DNA of 64,000 bases from CAVXEH01 sp963805645 (GTDB lineage Bacteria; Chloroflexota; Limnocylindria; QHBO01). The DNA lies in assembly GCA_963805645.1 (NCBI GenBank), contig CAWDVA010000007.1, forward strand, positions 558,001 through 622,000, given 5' to 3'. The stretch's first letter is position 1, and each line of letters starts with the position of its first letter. The notes under the pieces are model-generated. The model had not been told where the DNA came from. It worked only from the letters and a program-made list of their open reading frames with translations, and made no database searches. Shown here one piece after another: positions 41,887 through 49,867 of this stretch. The position numbers were made by a program, and so were the translations under genes.

Positions 41887-43083
41887 TCAGCTCTCCTTAT
41901 CCTGGAGCGCGGCGACGCCGGGAAGGACCTTCCCCTCGACGAACTCGAGCGAGGCGCCGCCACCGGTGGAGACATGGCTCATCTGGGCGGCGAGACCAAG
42001 CTGGTCCACGGCCGCGACGCTGTCACCGCCCCCGACGACGGTGATCACACCGGCGGCGGTCCGCTCCGCCAGGAAGCGGGCGATGGCATTCGTCCCCTCG
42101 GCGAACGGAGCGATCTCGAAGACGCCCATGGGGCCGTTCCAGAAGATCGTCTTCGCCTTCATGAGATATTCGGTGTAGGCCGCGACCGTCCTGGGACCGA
42201 TGTCGACGATGCTCCAGTCCTTGGGCACCTCCGTCACCGGGACGACCTCCCGCTGCGAGCGGTAGTGGAGCTGGGCGGCGACCACCGCGTCGGTCGGCAG
42301 CATGAGGCGCATCCGCTTGCGACGCGCCTCGGCGATGATCCGCTCCGCGTTCTCGAGCTGCTCCGTCTCGACCAGGCTCTTGCCGAGCGCCAGGCCCTTG
42401 GCCGCGAGGAACGTGTTCGCCATGCCACCGCCCACGAGGATCGCCTGGCATCGGCTCAGAAGCACCTCCAGGACCTCGAGCTTCCCGGAGATCTTGGCTC
42501 CGCCGATGACGGTGTGGAAGGGCCTGGCTGGCTTGTCGAGGAGGCCCGAGAGGGCTTCAACCTCGCGCTCCAGGAGCAGGCCCGCCACGCTGGGCAGGTA
42601 GTGCGTGATCCCCTCGGTCGAGGCGTGGGCCCGATGCGCCGAGCCGAACGCGTCGTTGACGTAGACGTCCGCCAGGTCGGCCAGCGACTTCGCGAACTCC
42701 GGGTCGTTCGCCTCCTCCTCCGCGTGGAAGCGCAGGTTCTCGAGCAGGATGAGCTCGCCTGGACGCAGCTTGCCGATGGCGTCGTGGACGCCGGGCCCGA
42801 GGGCGTCCCCGGTCATGCGCACCGGCCGGCCGAGCAGCTCGGAAAGCCGGTCGGCCACCGGCTTCAGGCGCAGGGCGTCGTTCACCTTGCCCTTCGGCCG
42901 GCCGAGGTGCGAGGCCAGCACGACGCTGGCGTCGCGCTCGAGGAGGTACACGATGGTCGGCAGCGATGCACGGATCCGGGTGTCGTCGGTGATCCGGCCA
43001 TCGTCGAGCGGGACATTGAGATCTGCGCGCAGGAAGACGCGCTTGCCGGCGACGTCGATATCGCGAACCGTCTTCTTGTCCAT
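41887..43083 (-). CDS. pgk: Phosphoglycerate kinase
   Basis: This 398-residue kinase begins DKKTVRDIDVAGKRVFLRADLNVPLDDG, carried in several shorter family blocks, with VLASHLGRPKG, LLENLRFHAEE, the hinge PARPFHTVIGGAKIS, and the nucleotide-binding WNGPMGVFE and TVVGGGDSVAAV. It makes ATP and 3-phosphoglycerate. ATG 43083 lies 14 bp after the gap stop. Length and motifs are typical. Confidence 0.98.
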   Translation of the reverse strand: MDKKTVRDIDVAGKRVFLRADLNVPLDDGRITDDTRIRASLPTIVYLLERDASVVLASHLGRPKGKVNDALRLKPVADRLSELLGRPVRMTGDALGPGVHDAIGKLRPGELILLENLRFHAEEEANDPEFAKSLADLADVYVNDAFGSAHRAHASTEGITHYLPSVAGLLLEREVEALSGLLDKPARPFHTVIGGAKISGKLEVLEVLLSRCQAILVGGGMANTFLAAKGLALGKSLVETEQLENAERIIAEARRKRMRLMLPTDAVVAAQLHYRSQREVVPVTEVPKDWSIVDIGPRTVAAYTEYLMKAKTIFWNGPMGVFEIAPFAEGTNAIARFLAERTAAGVITVVGGGDSVAAVDQLGLAAQMSHVSTGGGASLEFVEGKVLPGVAALQDKES

Positions 43084-43097
43084 CCGACCGGCGACGC

Positions 43098-44108
43098 TCA
43101 CAGTCGCTCGGCCACGAACTGTGCGAGATCCGCGACCCGGCAGCTGTAGCCCCACTCGTTGTCGTACCAGGCGATCACCTTGAGCATGTGATCTCCCATC
43201 CCCATCGTCGACAGGCCGTCGACAATGCTCGAGCGCTCGTCGCCCTTGAGATCCATGCTGACCAGCGGCTCCTCGGTGTAGCCCAGCAGCCCGCGCATCG
43301 GCCCGGCCGCCGCCGCCTTGAAGGCCTCGTTGGCCGCCTCGGGGCTGACCGGCCTGCTCGTCACGACCACGAGGTCATTGACGCTGACGGTGGGCGTCGG
43401 GACGCGCAGCGAGAATCCGTTGAACTTGCCCTTCAGCTCCGGGAGCACCAGCGCCAGGGCCTTGGCGGCGCCGGTCGTGGTGGGAATGATGTTCAGGCCG
43501 GCGGCGCGCGCCCTGCGCAGGTCCTTGTGGACCACGTCCAGGACGTTCTGGTCGTTCGTGTAGGAGTGAATCGTGGTCATCAGACCCGACTCGATCCCGA
43601 ACGTGTCGAGGATCACCTTGGTGGGCAGCGCCAGGCCGTTCGTCGTGCAGCTGGCGTTGCTGATGACGTGGTGCTTCGCGCTGTCGTAGACCCCCTCGTT
43701 GACGCCCAGGACCACGGTGAGGTCTTCGTTCTTGGCCGGCGCGGAGATGATCACCTTCTTCGCGCCGCCCTCGCGGTGGGCGGCGGCCTTGGTGGCATCG
43801 GTGAAGATGCCTGTCGACTCGATGACGATGTCGACGCCCAGGTCCTTCCAGGGCAGAGCGGCGGGGTCCCTCTCGCTGAACGCGCGGATCTCCTGCCCGT
43901 TGACGGTGATGGCACCCTCGCCCGCGGCGACCTCCCCGCCGAAGCGGCCGTAGGTCGAGTCGTACTTGAACAGGTGGGCGTTCGTGGCCGTCGGGGCCAG
44001 GTCGTTGATCGCCACCACCTCGAGCGAGTCGGGATGACGTTCGAGGATCGCCTTGAGGGTCTGGCGGCCGATGCGGCCGAAGCCGTTGATGCCGATGCGG
44101 GTGCTCAC
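43098..44108 (-). CDS. gap: Glyceraldehyde-3-phosphate dehydrogenase, type I
   Basis: This 336-residue enzyme begins TRIGINGFGRIGRQTLKAIL, has VVAINDLAPT with the Asp that favours NAD over NADP, the catalytic SNASCTTNGLALPTKVI and the C-terminal WYDNEWGYSCRV. It oxidises G3P aldehyde to 1,3-bisphosphoglycerate. The GTG start overlaps the ROK gene stop by 4 bp (GTGA), so the operon order is rok-gap-pgk-eno. Confidence 0.98.
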   Translation of the reverse strand: MSTRIGINGFGRIGRQTLKAILERHPDSLEVVAINDLAPTATNAHLFKYDSTYGRFGGEVAAGEGAITVNGQEIRAFSERDPAALPWKDLGVDIVIESTGIFTDATKAAAHREGGAKKVIISAPAKNEDLTVVLGVNEGVYDSAKHHVISNASCTTNGLALPTKVILDTFGIESGLMTTIHSYTNDQNVLDVVHKDLRRARAAGLNIIPTTTGAAKALALVLPELKGKFNGFSLRVPTPTVSVNDLVVVTSRPVSPEAANEAFKAAAAGPMRGLLGYTEEPLVSMDLKGDERSSIVDGLSTMGMGDHMLKVIAWYDNEWGYSCRVADLAQFVAERL

Positions 44109-45151
44109 CGAGGTTCCTCCATCTGGGTCGTTGCGCCGGCGGCATCGCCGACCGGCGTGCGGTGGTAGGCAGGATCGTCGAGACGCTCGTTCACGATCGG
44201 CAGCGAGCCGATGAGCGACACGTCGTCCCCGAAGCGCGCCGGCGCGATGCGCACGCGACGCGCGGGTCCGGGGTAGGCGCGGCGGTCGATCTCCGCGCGC
44301 GCCACGTCGTAGAGGCGCGGCCGGTGGGTCGCGATGCTCCCCCCGATCACGATCACCTGAGGATTGAGTGCCATCACCAAGCTCGCGCAGAGTGCGCCCA
44401 CCGCTACGTAGGCTCGTTCATAGACCGCCTGGCAGGCGAGGTCGCCGGCGTCGGCCGCTCGGGCCACCAGCGCCGCGTCCACCACCTCCGTCGTGGCGGC
44501 AAGCTGGGCGAGAACCGGTGCCTCGCCACGCTCCAGCAGCAATCGTCCGTCGCGTGCGATCGCGGTCCCAGAGCCGATGGCCTCTGCGTGCCCGGGCATT
44601 CCGTCACCGCAGAGCGGGCCATCCAGTTCGATTGTCATATGACCGATCTCGCCGGCGGTGTTGTCGCTGCCCTGCAGCGGCTCGCCGCGGGCGACGATCC
44701 CGCCCCCGATGCCGGTCGAGATGGTGACGTAGATTGCATCGTCCGCATTGCGCGCCGCCCCGTAGCGCCACTCGGCCATCATCGCCACGTTCGTGTCGCG
44801 CTCGAGCAGGGTGGGCAGTCCCATCGCCGCCTGGACGCGGTCGGCGAGCGGGATGTCGCTCCATCCCGCCAGGTTCGGCGGGTCCACGACGACACCACGC
44901 CACGGATCGAGAGGGCCGGGGGCCGAGATCCCGATGCCGGACGGCGGCGGCAGACCGAGGGACCCGATGGTCGACTGGACCTGGCCCGCGAGGGTGCAGA
45001 TGCGCGCGATGACGGCCTCGGGGCCTTCCTCCGCGTTGGTTGGCACCGCGGTGCGGGCCGAGACCGTCAGGTCAGGGGCGACGTGCGCGGCTCGGATCTG
45101 CGTGCCACCAAGGTCGATCGCCAGGACCGGCTGGGCGGCTGCTGCATCCAC
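44105..45151 (-). CDS. ROK family sugar kinase (glucokinase-like) without the zinc cysteines
   Basis: This 348-residue ROK protein has the phosphate-binding LAIDLGGTQIRAAHV, the catalytic region LERDTNVAMMAEWRYGA, VTISTGIGGGIVARGE and EIGHMTIELDGPLCGDGMPG. The usual ROK zinc motif CxCGxxGCxE is replaced by CGDGMPGHAEAIGSG, which keeps the Glu but only one Cys. The operon with gap, pgk and eno suggests glucose or another hexose as substrate. GTG 45151 is preceded by TAGAAT at 8 nt. Confidence 0.85.
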   Translation of the reverse strand: MDAAAAQPVLAIDLGGTQIRAAHVAPDLTVSARTAVPTNAEEGPEAVIARICTLAGQVQSTIGSLGLPPPSGIGISAPGPLDPWRGVVVDPPNLAGWSDIPLADRVQAAMGLPTLLERDTNVAMMAEWRYGAARNADDAIYVTISTGIGGGIVARGEPLQGSDNTAGEIGHMTIELDGPLCGDGMPGHAEAIGSGTAIARDGRLLLERGEAPVLAQLAATTEVVDAALVARAADAGDLACQAVYERAYVAVGALCASLVMALNPQVIVIGGSIATHRPRLYDVARAEIDRRAYPGPARRVRIAPARFGDDVSLIGSLPIVNERLDDPAYHRTPVGDAAGATTQMEEPR

Positions 45152-45165
45152 GGGACCCCATTCTA
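45152..45165 (-). promoter_or_regulatory. Leaderless-type promoter of the glycolytic operon
   Basis: TAGAAT (45160-45165, minus strand), 8 nt, GTG at 45151. This would drive rok-gap-pgk-eno and the methyltransferase gene. No -35 is obvious. Confidence 0.5.
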
Positions 45166-45245
45166 GCGGCCAGGAAACGCGATCGGCCGCCGGGCCGGAC
45201 CACCGAGGAATCGGCGGCAGTGCCCGACGGCCGAATGACGTGATT

Positions 45246-45300
45246 GGTGGTCAGGCCCAGCGTCGGAGGCCGACCACCGAACAGAACGGGTAGCCCGTTC
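45246..45300. terminator. Two hairpins downstream of the DUF5679 gene
   Basis: Hairpin one: GGTGGTC (45246-45252) with GACCACC (45272-45278), extended by GGCC pairs. Hairpin two: GAACGGG (45284-45290), loop TAG, CCCGTTC (45294-45300). They fill the 166-bp gap between the DUF5679 stop and the rok start; no gene is visible there. Confidence 0.5.
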
Positions 45301-45317
45301 GCAACCGTGCGGGTTGT

Positions 45318-45461
45318 TCAGCCGCCGATCTTGAACATCTTGGTGCCGCAGACCGGGCACACGCCCTCGGTCGCCGGCTTGCCGTTCTTCATGGTGATCT
45401 TGTGCTCGTTGTTCATGTCGCGCTTTGCCTTGCACTTCACGCAGTAGGCATTGGTCGCCAT
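45318..45461 (-). CDS. DUF5679 zinc-ribbon peptide
   Basis: This 47-residue protein has two CxxC pairs, YCVKCKAKRDM and VCPVCGTKMFKIG, with KITMKNGKPATEG between them. That is the DUF5679 pattern, a small treble-clef or zinc-ribbon peptide found widely in Chloroflexota. It resembles a ribosome- or RNA-associated zinc ribbon, but no function is established. An AAGGAGG ribosome site lies 11 nt before ATG 45461. Confidence 0.85.
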   Translation of the reverse strand: MATNAYCVKCKAKRDMNNEHKITMKNGKPATEGVCPVCGTKMFKIGG

Positions 45462-45523
45462 CGGTATGGTGCCTCCTTCATGTCCGGCATCGTCGGGACG
45501 GCGCCGGGTTGTGCCGTTTGCTG

Positions 45524-46372
45524 TTACCCGCCTTGCCGGCCGACCAGGGCCGACCATCTGGCCAGGGCGTCCGCTCCGTCGCCGGAGTCGAGCTCCCAGA
45601 GCAGGTGGATGCCGGACAGTCCGGCATCGATACAGCGTGCCTCGGCGGCCTCCTTTGCCGCGCCTTCCGGGAAGGTGCCCTCCACCCGCTGCGCATACAC
45701 TGCGCAGACGGTGCCGGACCGCAATCCCGCCAGACCCGCCAGCACGAAGAGTGCCGACGACTCCATCTCGAAGTTCGCGACGCCCTGGCGTCGCAGCTCC
45801 TCGACGAGGTCAGGATAGCGAACGGGGAGCGTGCGCATGGCCCGTCCCTGCCCGGCATAGAAGCCGGACGCCGTCGCCGTGAGGCCAACGTGGTAGCGAT
45901 GCCCGAGCTGGCGACAGGCCATCTCGAGCGCCCAGACCACGTCGCGGTGGGCGATCGCCGGATAGCCCTCGTGCACGTAGAACGCCGTCGTGTTCTCGAG
46001 GCGCACGGCCCCGTAGGAGATCACCAGGTCGTCCACGCCGATGTCGGGCTGGATCGCCCCGCAGGAGCCGATGCGGATGAACGTGGGCCTATCGGTGATC
46101 TCCATCACCTCGGCGAGCACGATCTCCACGTTGTCGGTGCCCATCCCGGTTGACATGACCGACAGACGCATTCCCCGGTACGTCCCGGTGACGGTCCTGA
46201 TCTCCCGGTTGCTCCGCTCGAGCTCGACGGTGTCGAACTGCGCCGCCACCTTCGCCACCCGGCCTGGGTCGCCGACCAGCAGCACGTACTCGGCGACCTC
46301 GCCTCGCTCGAGGTCGATGTGGTACTCGCGCGTTCCGGTACGCGGAGCGTCGGCGCGGGTGAGCTCAGTCAC
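45524..46372 (-). CDS. Nucleoside phosphorylase (uridine/purine phosphorylase family)
   Basis: This 282-residue PNP/UDP family enzyme has EYVLLVGDPGRVAKVA with the phosphate-binding Gly/Arg, MSTGMGTDNVEIVLAEV, IRIGSCGAIQPDIGVDDLV and the base-recognition ANFEMESSALFVLAGLAG. The pattern is closest to uridine phosphorylase (Udp), but purine specificity cannot be excluded. The GTG start has an AGGAG site 12 nt upstream, and TATACT lies at 46422-46427 with a leader of about 40 nt. Confidence 0.87.
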   Translation of the reverse strand: MTELTRADAPRTGTREYHIDLERGEVAEYVLLVGDPGRVAKVAAQFDTVELERSNREIRTVTGTYRGMRLSVMSTGMGTDNVEIVLAEVMEITDRPTFIRIGSCGAIQPDIGVDDLVISYGAVRLENTTAFYVHEGYPAIAHRDVVWALEMACRQLGHRYHVGLTATASGFYAGQGRAMRTLPVRYPDLVEELRRQGVANFEMESSALFVLAGLAGLRSGTVCAVYAQRVEGTFPEGAAKEAAEARCIDAGLSGIHLLWELDSGDGADALARWSALVGRQGG

Positions 46373-46421
46373 GGTGATAGCAGCAACTCCTGTGCGTGGG
46401 CTGACCGGCGGGTCGGCGCGG

Positions 46422-46427
46422 AGTATA
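46422..46427 (-). promoter_or_regulatory. -10 box of the nucleoside phosphorylase gene
   Basis: TATACT on the minus strand, 49 nt before the GTG start, giving a leader of about 42 nt with an AGGAG ribosome site. This is a conventional, not leaderless, unit. Confidence 0.5.
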
Positions 46428-46496
46428 CGCCGCGGCTGAGCGTGGTGCGAGCGTGAGTCGAGCGTGGACCGAGCCGGAGGGCGGCGGCCGCCCTCC

Positions 46497-49007
46497 TCAG
46501 TCGAGCCGGCGCTCGGCGGTCGCGCGGACGCGGGCCACCCGCTCCGCCGTCCTCGCGCGGAGCCGATCCAGCGTTCCGGCCCGCCATCCAGTGACGAGCA
46601 GCAGCCCCAGCATCAGCGCCAGCGCCCCGCCGGCCAGCGTCGCGCGAACCGGGCTGGCGATGGCGGCCGCGGGCACCACTTCGGCCGTCGCGTGGTCCCC
46701 GGCATCGGACCCGGGCGCGTGCCCGCCGGCCGAGAACGGCGGCCGGCTCGCTGCGGGCGCGTGAATCCGGGGCACGACGAGGTCCACCATCCCGACACGC
46801 GCCGACGCCGCGGGGCTCTCCGCCGAACGTCCCGGCGGGGAGACGGCCGCCGGGTTGCCGCCAGGCCCGCCCGGATCGTCACCCGCTGCGGCGTCGACCG
46901 CGGCCGTGATGACACGCAGGTCGGCAGGTCCACGCGGCCACAGCCGGTACCCTCGCTCGGGCAGGGCGCCGGTCGTTACCTGGCCCAGGACCCCGGTCAC
47001 CTCGATCCACGCTCCACGCTCCGGGGTGCCTGCCGGGAACCCGGCCGCGGCGAAGAGCGTGACCCGCAGCGGCCCGCTGCCGTCGTCGAGCGTGAAGGCG
47101 GTGTTGCCGGCCGTCGAGCGGGTGACGGCGCCGGTCACCTGGCCGCGCACGATGACGAGGCGGGCCTCGCTCGCCTCGCCCAGAGCGCCGGTGGTCCCGC
47201 GCTCCGACGACGGTTCCGCCTTCCTGCCAAGGATCAGCGGCGCCCGGTCGGTGCGGATCGTCTCCATCCCCGACTTCGTGGACCGCGTCCCGGTCACCTC
47301 CACCAGGCTGCCTCGCTGCACGGTCCCGGCGTTATCACCCAGCCGGAGGACCATGGCCCCCGTCGCGTCCTGGATGACCGCCGTCGGCGCGTCCACCAGG
47401 CCGTTCTGCAGCGTCACGACGCCACGGACGACCACCGTCTCGCCGGTTGCGGTGGCACGGGCCTCGGCGATGGTGAGCGGCGCCGGGGACGCAGATGCCG
47501 ACGGGGTGGGCGAGGCCGAGGGCGAGGAAGAGGGCTCCGGCGTCGAGGGAGGCAGGATCGATTCGACGTCGGCGGGGTCGCGCGGCTGGACACGATACCC
47601 GGCGCTGCCGGTACCGCTCGAGTCTCGCTGACCGACGACGCCCACGAGGGTCAGAACCGATCCCCGCAACCAGGCCGTGGTGTCGATCCCGGCGCCGGAG
47701 GCAACGAGCACGCGAGCCGGACCCGAGCCATCATCGAGGTCGAAGGCCAGGCCGCTCGACAGCTGCGTCGGAGCCCCCTGCACCATTCCGCTCACCCGCA
47801 CCAGGCGGCACTCGAATAGCTCGCCGACGACGCCCGTCTCCACCATGGTGGGATCGGGGTCCTCGGCGGAACCCTCGCTCGCGAGGTCGGCGGCGGCAAC
47901 GCGGAGCGTCCGCTGTGCGTAGCGGTCGTCCACCACTCCGGTGGCAGAGACAACGGCGCCGCGCGGGAACGCCGCACCGTCGGGCAGCACCGCGATGCCC
48001 CCGCTTCCGTCGTCGACGCATCCGCCGCCATCAGCGAAGTCGGACCCCATCAGGGCAGTGCCGACGATGCGCGCCTCGCTCCCGTCCGCCAGCGTTCGGA
48101 CCTCGGCAATGGGCATGGCGGTCGGGTCCGGCACCGGGGTGGCGGTGGGCACCGGGGTGGCGGTGGGCGCCGGGGTGGCGGTGGGCGCCGGGGTGGCGGT
48201 CGGCGTGGACGTGACGCTGGGCGTGGGTGGGCTCTGGGTCGCAACGGGCGTCGTCGTGGGCGTCGCCGTGGGCGTCGGCGCCGGGGTGAGCCCGGGGGTC
48301 CCCGACGGGTTCGACGTCGGGGAGGCCGTCGGCGCGGGGGTCGTGCCAGGAACGGGGCCGGATGACGCGTTCTGCGGGTCCGGCACCTCGCGCAGCACGA
48401 AATCGGCGGCGTTATCGTCGGTGTCCTGGCCTGAGCCGGCTGCATCGCCGGGAAGACGCTCGACGCTCGAGCCTGCCGGCGGTGCCGGCGCCGGATCACC
48501 CTCGACCCATGCCGTCGCCGTTCCCCAGCCGACGGCGTCGACAATCACCTGGGTGTCGACCGCCCGCAGCACGAGACTGCCGCCCGTGGCCGCGAGGCCA
48601 TTGGCATAGGTTGCATCGGCGATGGCGGCGTAGGACCCCGCCGCATTCGCGATCAGCAGGTGGCGACCTGCCGGCATCGGGGGTGATCCAGCCGCCCACA
48701 TGGCCTTTCGGGTGACGGTGAGCCCGCTGGCGCTGGCATAGACCAGCTCGAGCCCGTCGAGCGCCAGGTCCCCGGTCGTGGGGTTGTAGAGCTCCACGAA
48801 CTCGTCCGATGCGCTGGCCGCGCCGGTCGTCACCTCGCTGATCACCACGTGCGTCACCGCGCCGGCGGCATCGGCCCCGTCTGCGGCCGGTATCGCGTCG
48901 CCGGCGTCGGGTCGGGCCATCACCGGTGCAAGGAACAAGGCGCCGATGAGGAAGGAGAGGACGGCGGCGAGCGACGCTCGCGCGGGGGCTGGGACGGAAC
49001 TGAGCAC
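46497..49007 (-). CDS. Surface-anchored lamin-tail and OB-fold repeat protein
   Basis: This 836-residue exported protein has a signal peptide (about residues 8-30, SLAAVLSFLIGALFLAPVMA), then a lamin-tail domain (about 45-165) with HVVISEVTTGAASASDEFVELYNPTTGD and DAVGWGTATAWVEG. A Pro/Thr linker spans about 185-290. Several OB-fold-like units follow, each with a variant of VxGxV...DDGSGP (for example GVVTLQNGLVDAPTAVIQD, VTGVLGQVTTG). It ends in a single membrane helix (ALALMLGLLLVTGW) and a basic cytoplasmic tail. Such OB/LTD sets often flank extracellular nucleases, yet no nuclease domain is present. GTG 49007 has GAGG at 6 nt. Confidence 0.82.
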   Translation of the reverse strand: MLSSVPAPARASLAAVLSFLIGALFLAPVMARPDAGDAIPAADGADAAGAVTHVVISEVTTGAASASDEFVELYNPTTGDLALDGLELVYASASGLTVTRKAMWAAGSPPMPAGRHLLIANAAGSYAAIADATYANGLAATGGSLVLRAVDTQVIVDAVGWGTATAWVEGDPAPAPPAGSSVERLPGDAAGSGQDTDDNAADFVLREVPDPQNASSGPVPGTTPAPTASPTSNPSGTPGLTPAPTPTATPTTTPVATQSPPTPSVTSTPTATPAPTATPAPTATPVPTATPVPDPTAMPIAEVRTLADGSEARIVGTALMGSDFADGGGCVDDGSGGIAVLPDGAAFPRGAVVSATGVVDDRYAQRTLRVAAADLASEGSAEDPDPTMVETGVVGELFECRLVRVSGMVQGAPTQLSSGLAFDLDDGSGPARVLVASGAGIDTTAWLRGSVLTLVGVVGQRDSSGTGSAGYRVQPRDPADVESILPPSTPEPSSSPSASPTPSASASPAPLTIAEARATATGETVVVRGVVTLQNGLVDAPTAVIQDATGAMVLRLGDNAGTVQRGSLVEVTGTRSTKSGMETIRTDRAPLILGRKAEPSSERGTTGALGEASEARLVIVRGQVTGAVTRSTAGNTAFTLDDGSGPLRVTLFAAAGFPAGTPERGAWIEVTGVLGQVTTGALPERGYRLWPRGPADLRVITAAVDAAAGDDPGGPGGNPAAVSPPGRSAESPAASARVGMVDLVVPRIHAPAASRPPFSAGGHAPGSDAGDHATAEVVPAAAIASPVRATLAGGALALMLGLLLVTGWRAGTLDRLRARTAERVARVRATAERRLD
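48130..48201 (-). repeat. Four tandem 18-bp units in the Pro/Thr linker
   Basis: Four near-identical copies of an 18-bp unit (GGCACCGGGGTGGCGGTG and a one-base variant) at 48130-48147, 48148-48165, 48166-48183 and 48184-48201, encoding PTATPV/A repeats of the surface protein. Copy number probably varies between strains. Confidence 0.85.
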
Positions 49008-49061
49008 GGTGCACCTCGGCTTGACGGAGGCACGCAGGGATCTTCGAGGATGACCGGGCGG

Positions 49062-49082
49062 GCTTACCCGGTGCTTACCCGG
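49062..49082. repeat. 10-bp direct repeat in a divergent control region
   Basis: GCTTACCCGG at 49062-49071 and 49073-49082, an 11-bp period (one helical turn). It lies between the surface protein gene and the divergent membrane protein gene, so it could be a regulator site for either. Confidence 0.4.
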
Positions 49083-49146
49083 GAATTGGGGAGGGTGCAT
49101 GGGCCTTGCCTGGTGGACCGCCCGCACGGCGGACGGACGGCTCGCG

Positions 49147-49162
49147 TACACTCGGCACCCTG
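49147..49162 (+). promoter_or_regulatory. Leaderless-type promoter
   Basis: TACACT (49147-49152), 10 nt, ATG at 49163. No Shine-Dalgarno lies between. Confidence 0.45.
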
Positions 49163-49819
49163 ATGACAAACCGATCCACGACCAGCGCCTCGCGCGCCGA
49201 AGCCCGTCGCCGTGCACGCCTGGCCGCGCGCGGTGAGCTCGACGACGCCCAGCTCGACGAGAACACGGACGCGGCGGAGCCACCGGCGAAGCCCAGCCTC
49301 CTTCAGCGCATCATCCCGCCCGCGCCGCCGCTCGCGGGCAGGCCGGATCCCCTGCAGGGCTTCACGTACGCGGGCCGCTTCCCCGGGGCGATGGCCGGGC
49401 TGTACGTGCTCCGGCAGAATCCGCTGCCCTGGGTCGCAGCGGCGCTCGTCTGGGCCGGCCTGGCCCTTGTGCTGCCGCTGCTGCCCCAGAACGGCACGAT
49501 CTTTCTCGTCGCGAACATCACCCAGTACGTCGCGCTCATCGCCGCCGGCTGGTTCGGCTGGCAGCGGCCCTGGCTGTTCGGGGTCATGGCGGCCGTCGTC
49601 GGGCTGGCGGTGTGGACCGCCTGGGTCGGCATCTTCCCTGACCAGTACCTCACCGCCGGAGCCGAGCGGCCGACACTCGCAGCACTGGGCGTCTACTACC
49701 TGTACCAGGCGCCGGTCCAGCTCCTGCTCGGTTTCGTCGCCGGTTGGTACGGTGGCTACCTGCGACGCCGGCTGGCCGATCAGCGGCCTACCGAGGACCG
49801 TTCCCGCAAGCGGCGCTGA
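49163..49819 (+). CDS. Hypothetical membrane protein
   Basis: This 218-residue protein has a hydrophilic, Arg/Ala/Asp-rich N-terminus of about 75 residues and then four or five membrane segments (about 85-105, 112-130, 138-158, 180-200). It ends in a short basic tail (RRRLADQRPTEDRSRKRR). I do not recognise the family. It is convergent with carB, with 48 bp between the stops. Confidence 0.7.
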   Translation: MTNRSTTSASRAEARRRARLAARGELDDAQLDENTDAAEPPAKPSLLQRIIPPAPPLAGRPDPLQGFTYAGRFPGAMAGLYVLRQNPLPWVAAALVWAGLALVLPLLPQNGTIFLVANITQYVALIAAGWFGWQRPWLFGVMAAVVGLAVWTAWVGIFPDQYLTAGAERPTLAALGVYYLYQAPVQLLLGFVAGWYGGYLRRRLADQRPTEDRSRKRR

Positions 49820-49867
49820 CGGTCCCGCGAGCCGTCGCCGGGCCGGGGCCGCTCCGCTTGTCGCTGC

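Noticed and set aside
40330..43149. 939-codon plus-strand frame opposite eno and pgk
   Set aside because: Shadow of two certain glycolytic genes; no signal or motifs.
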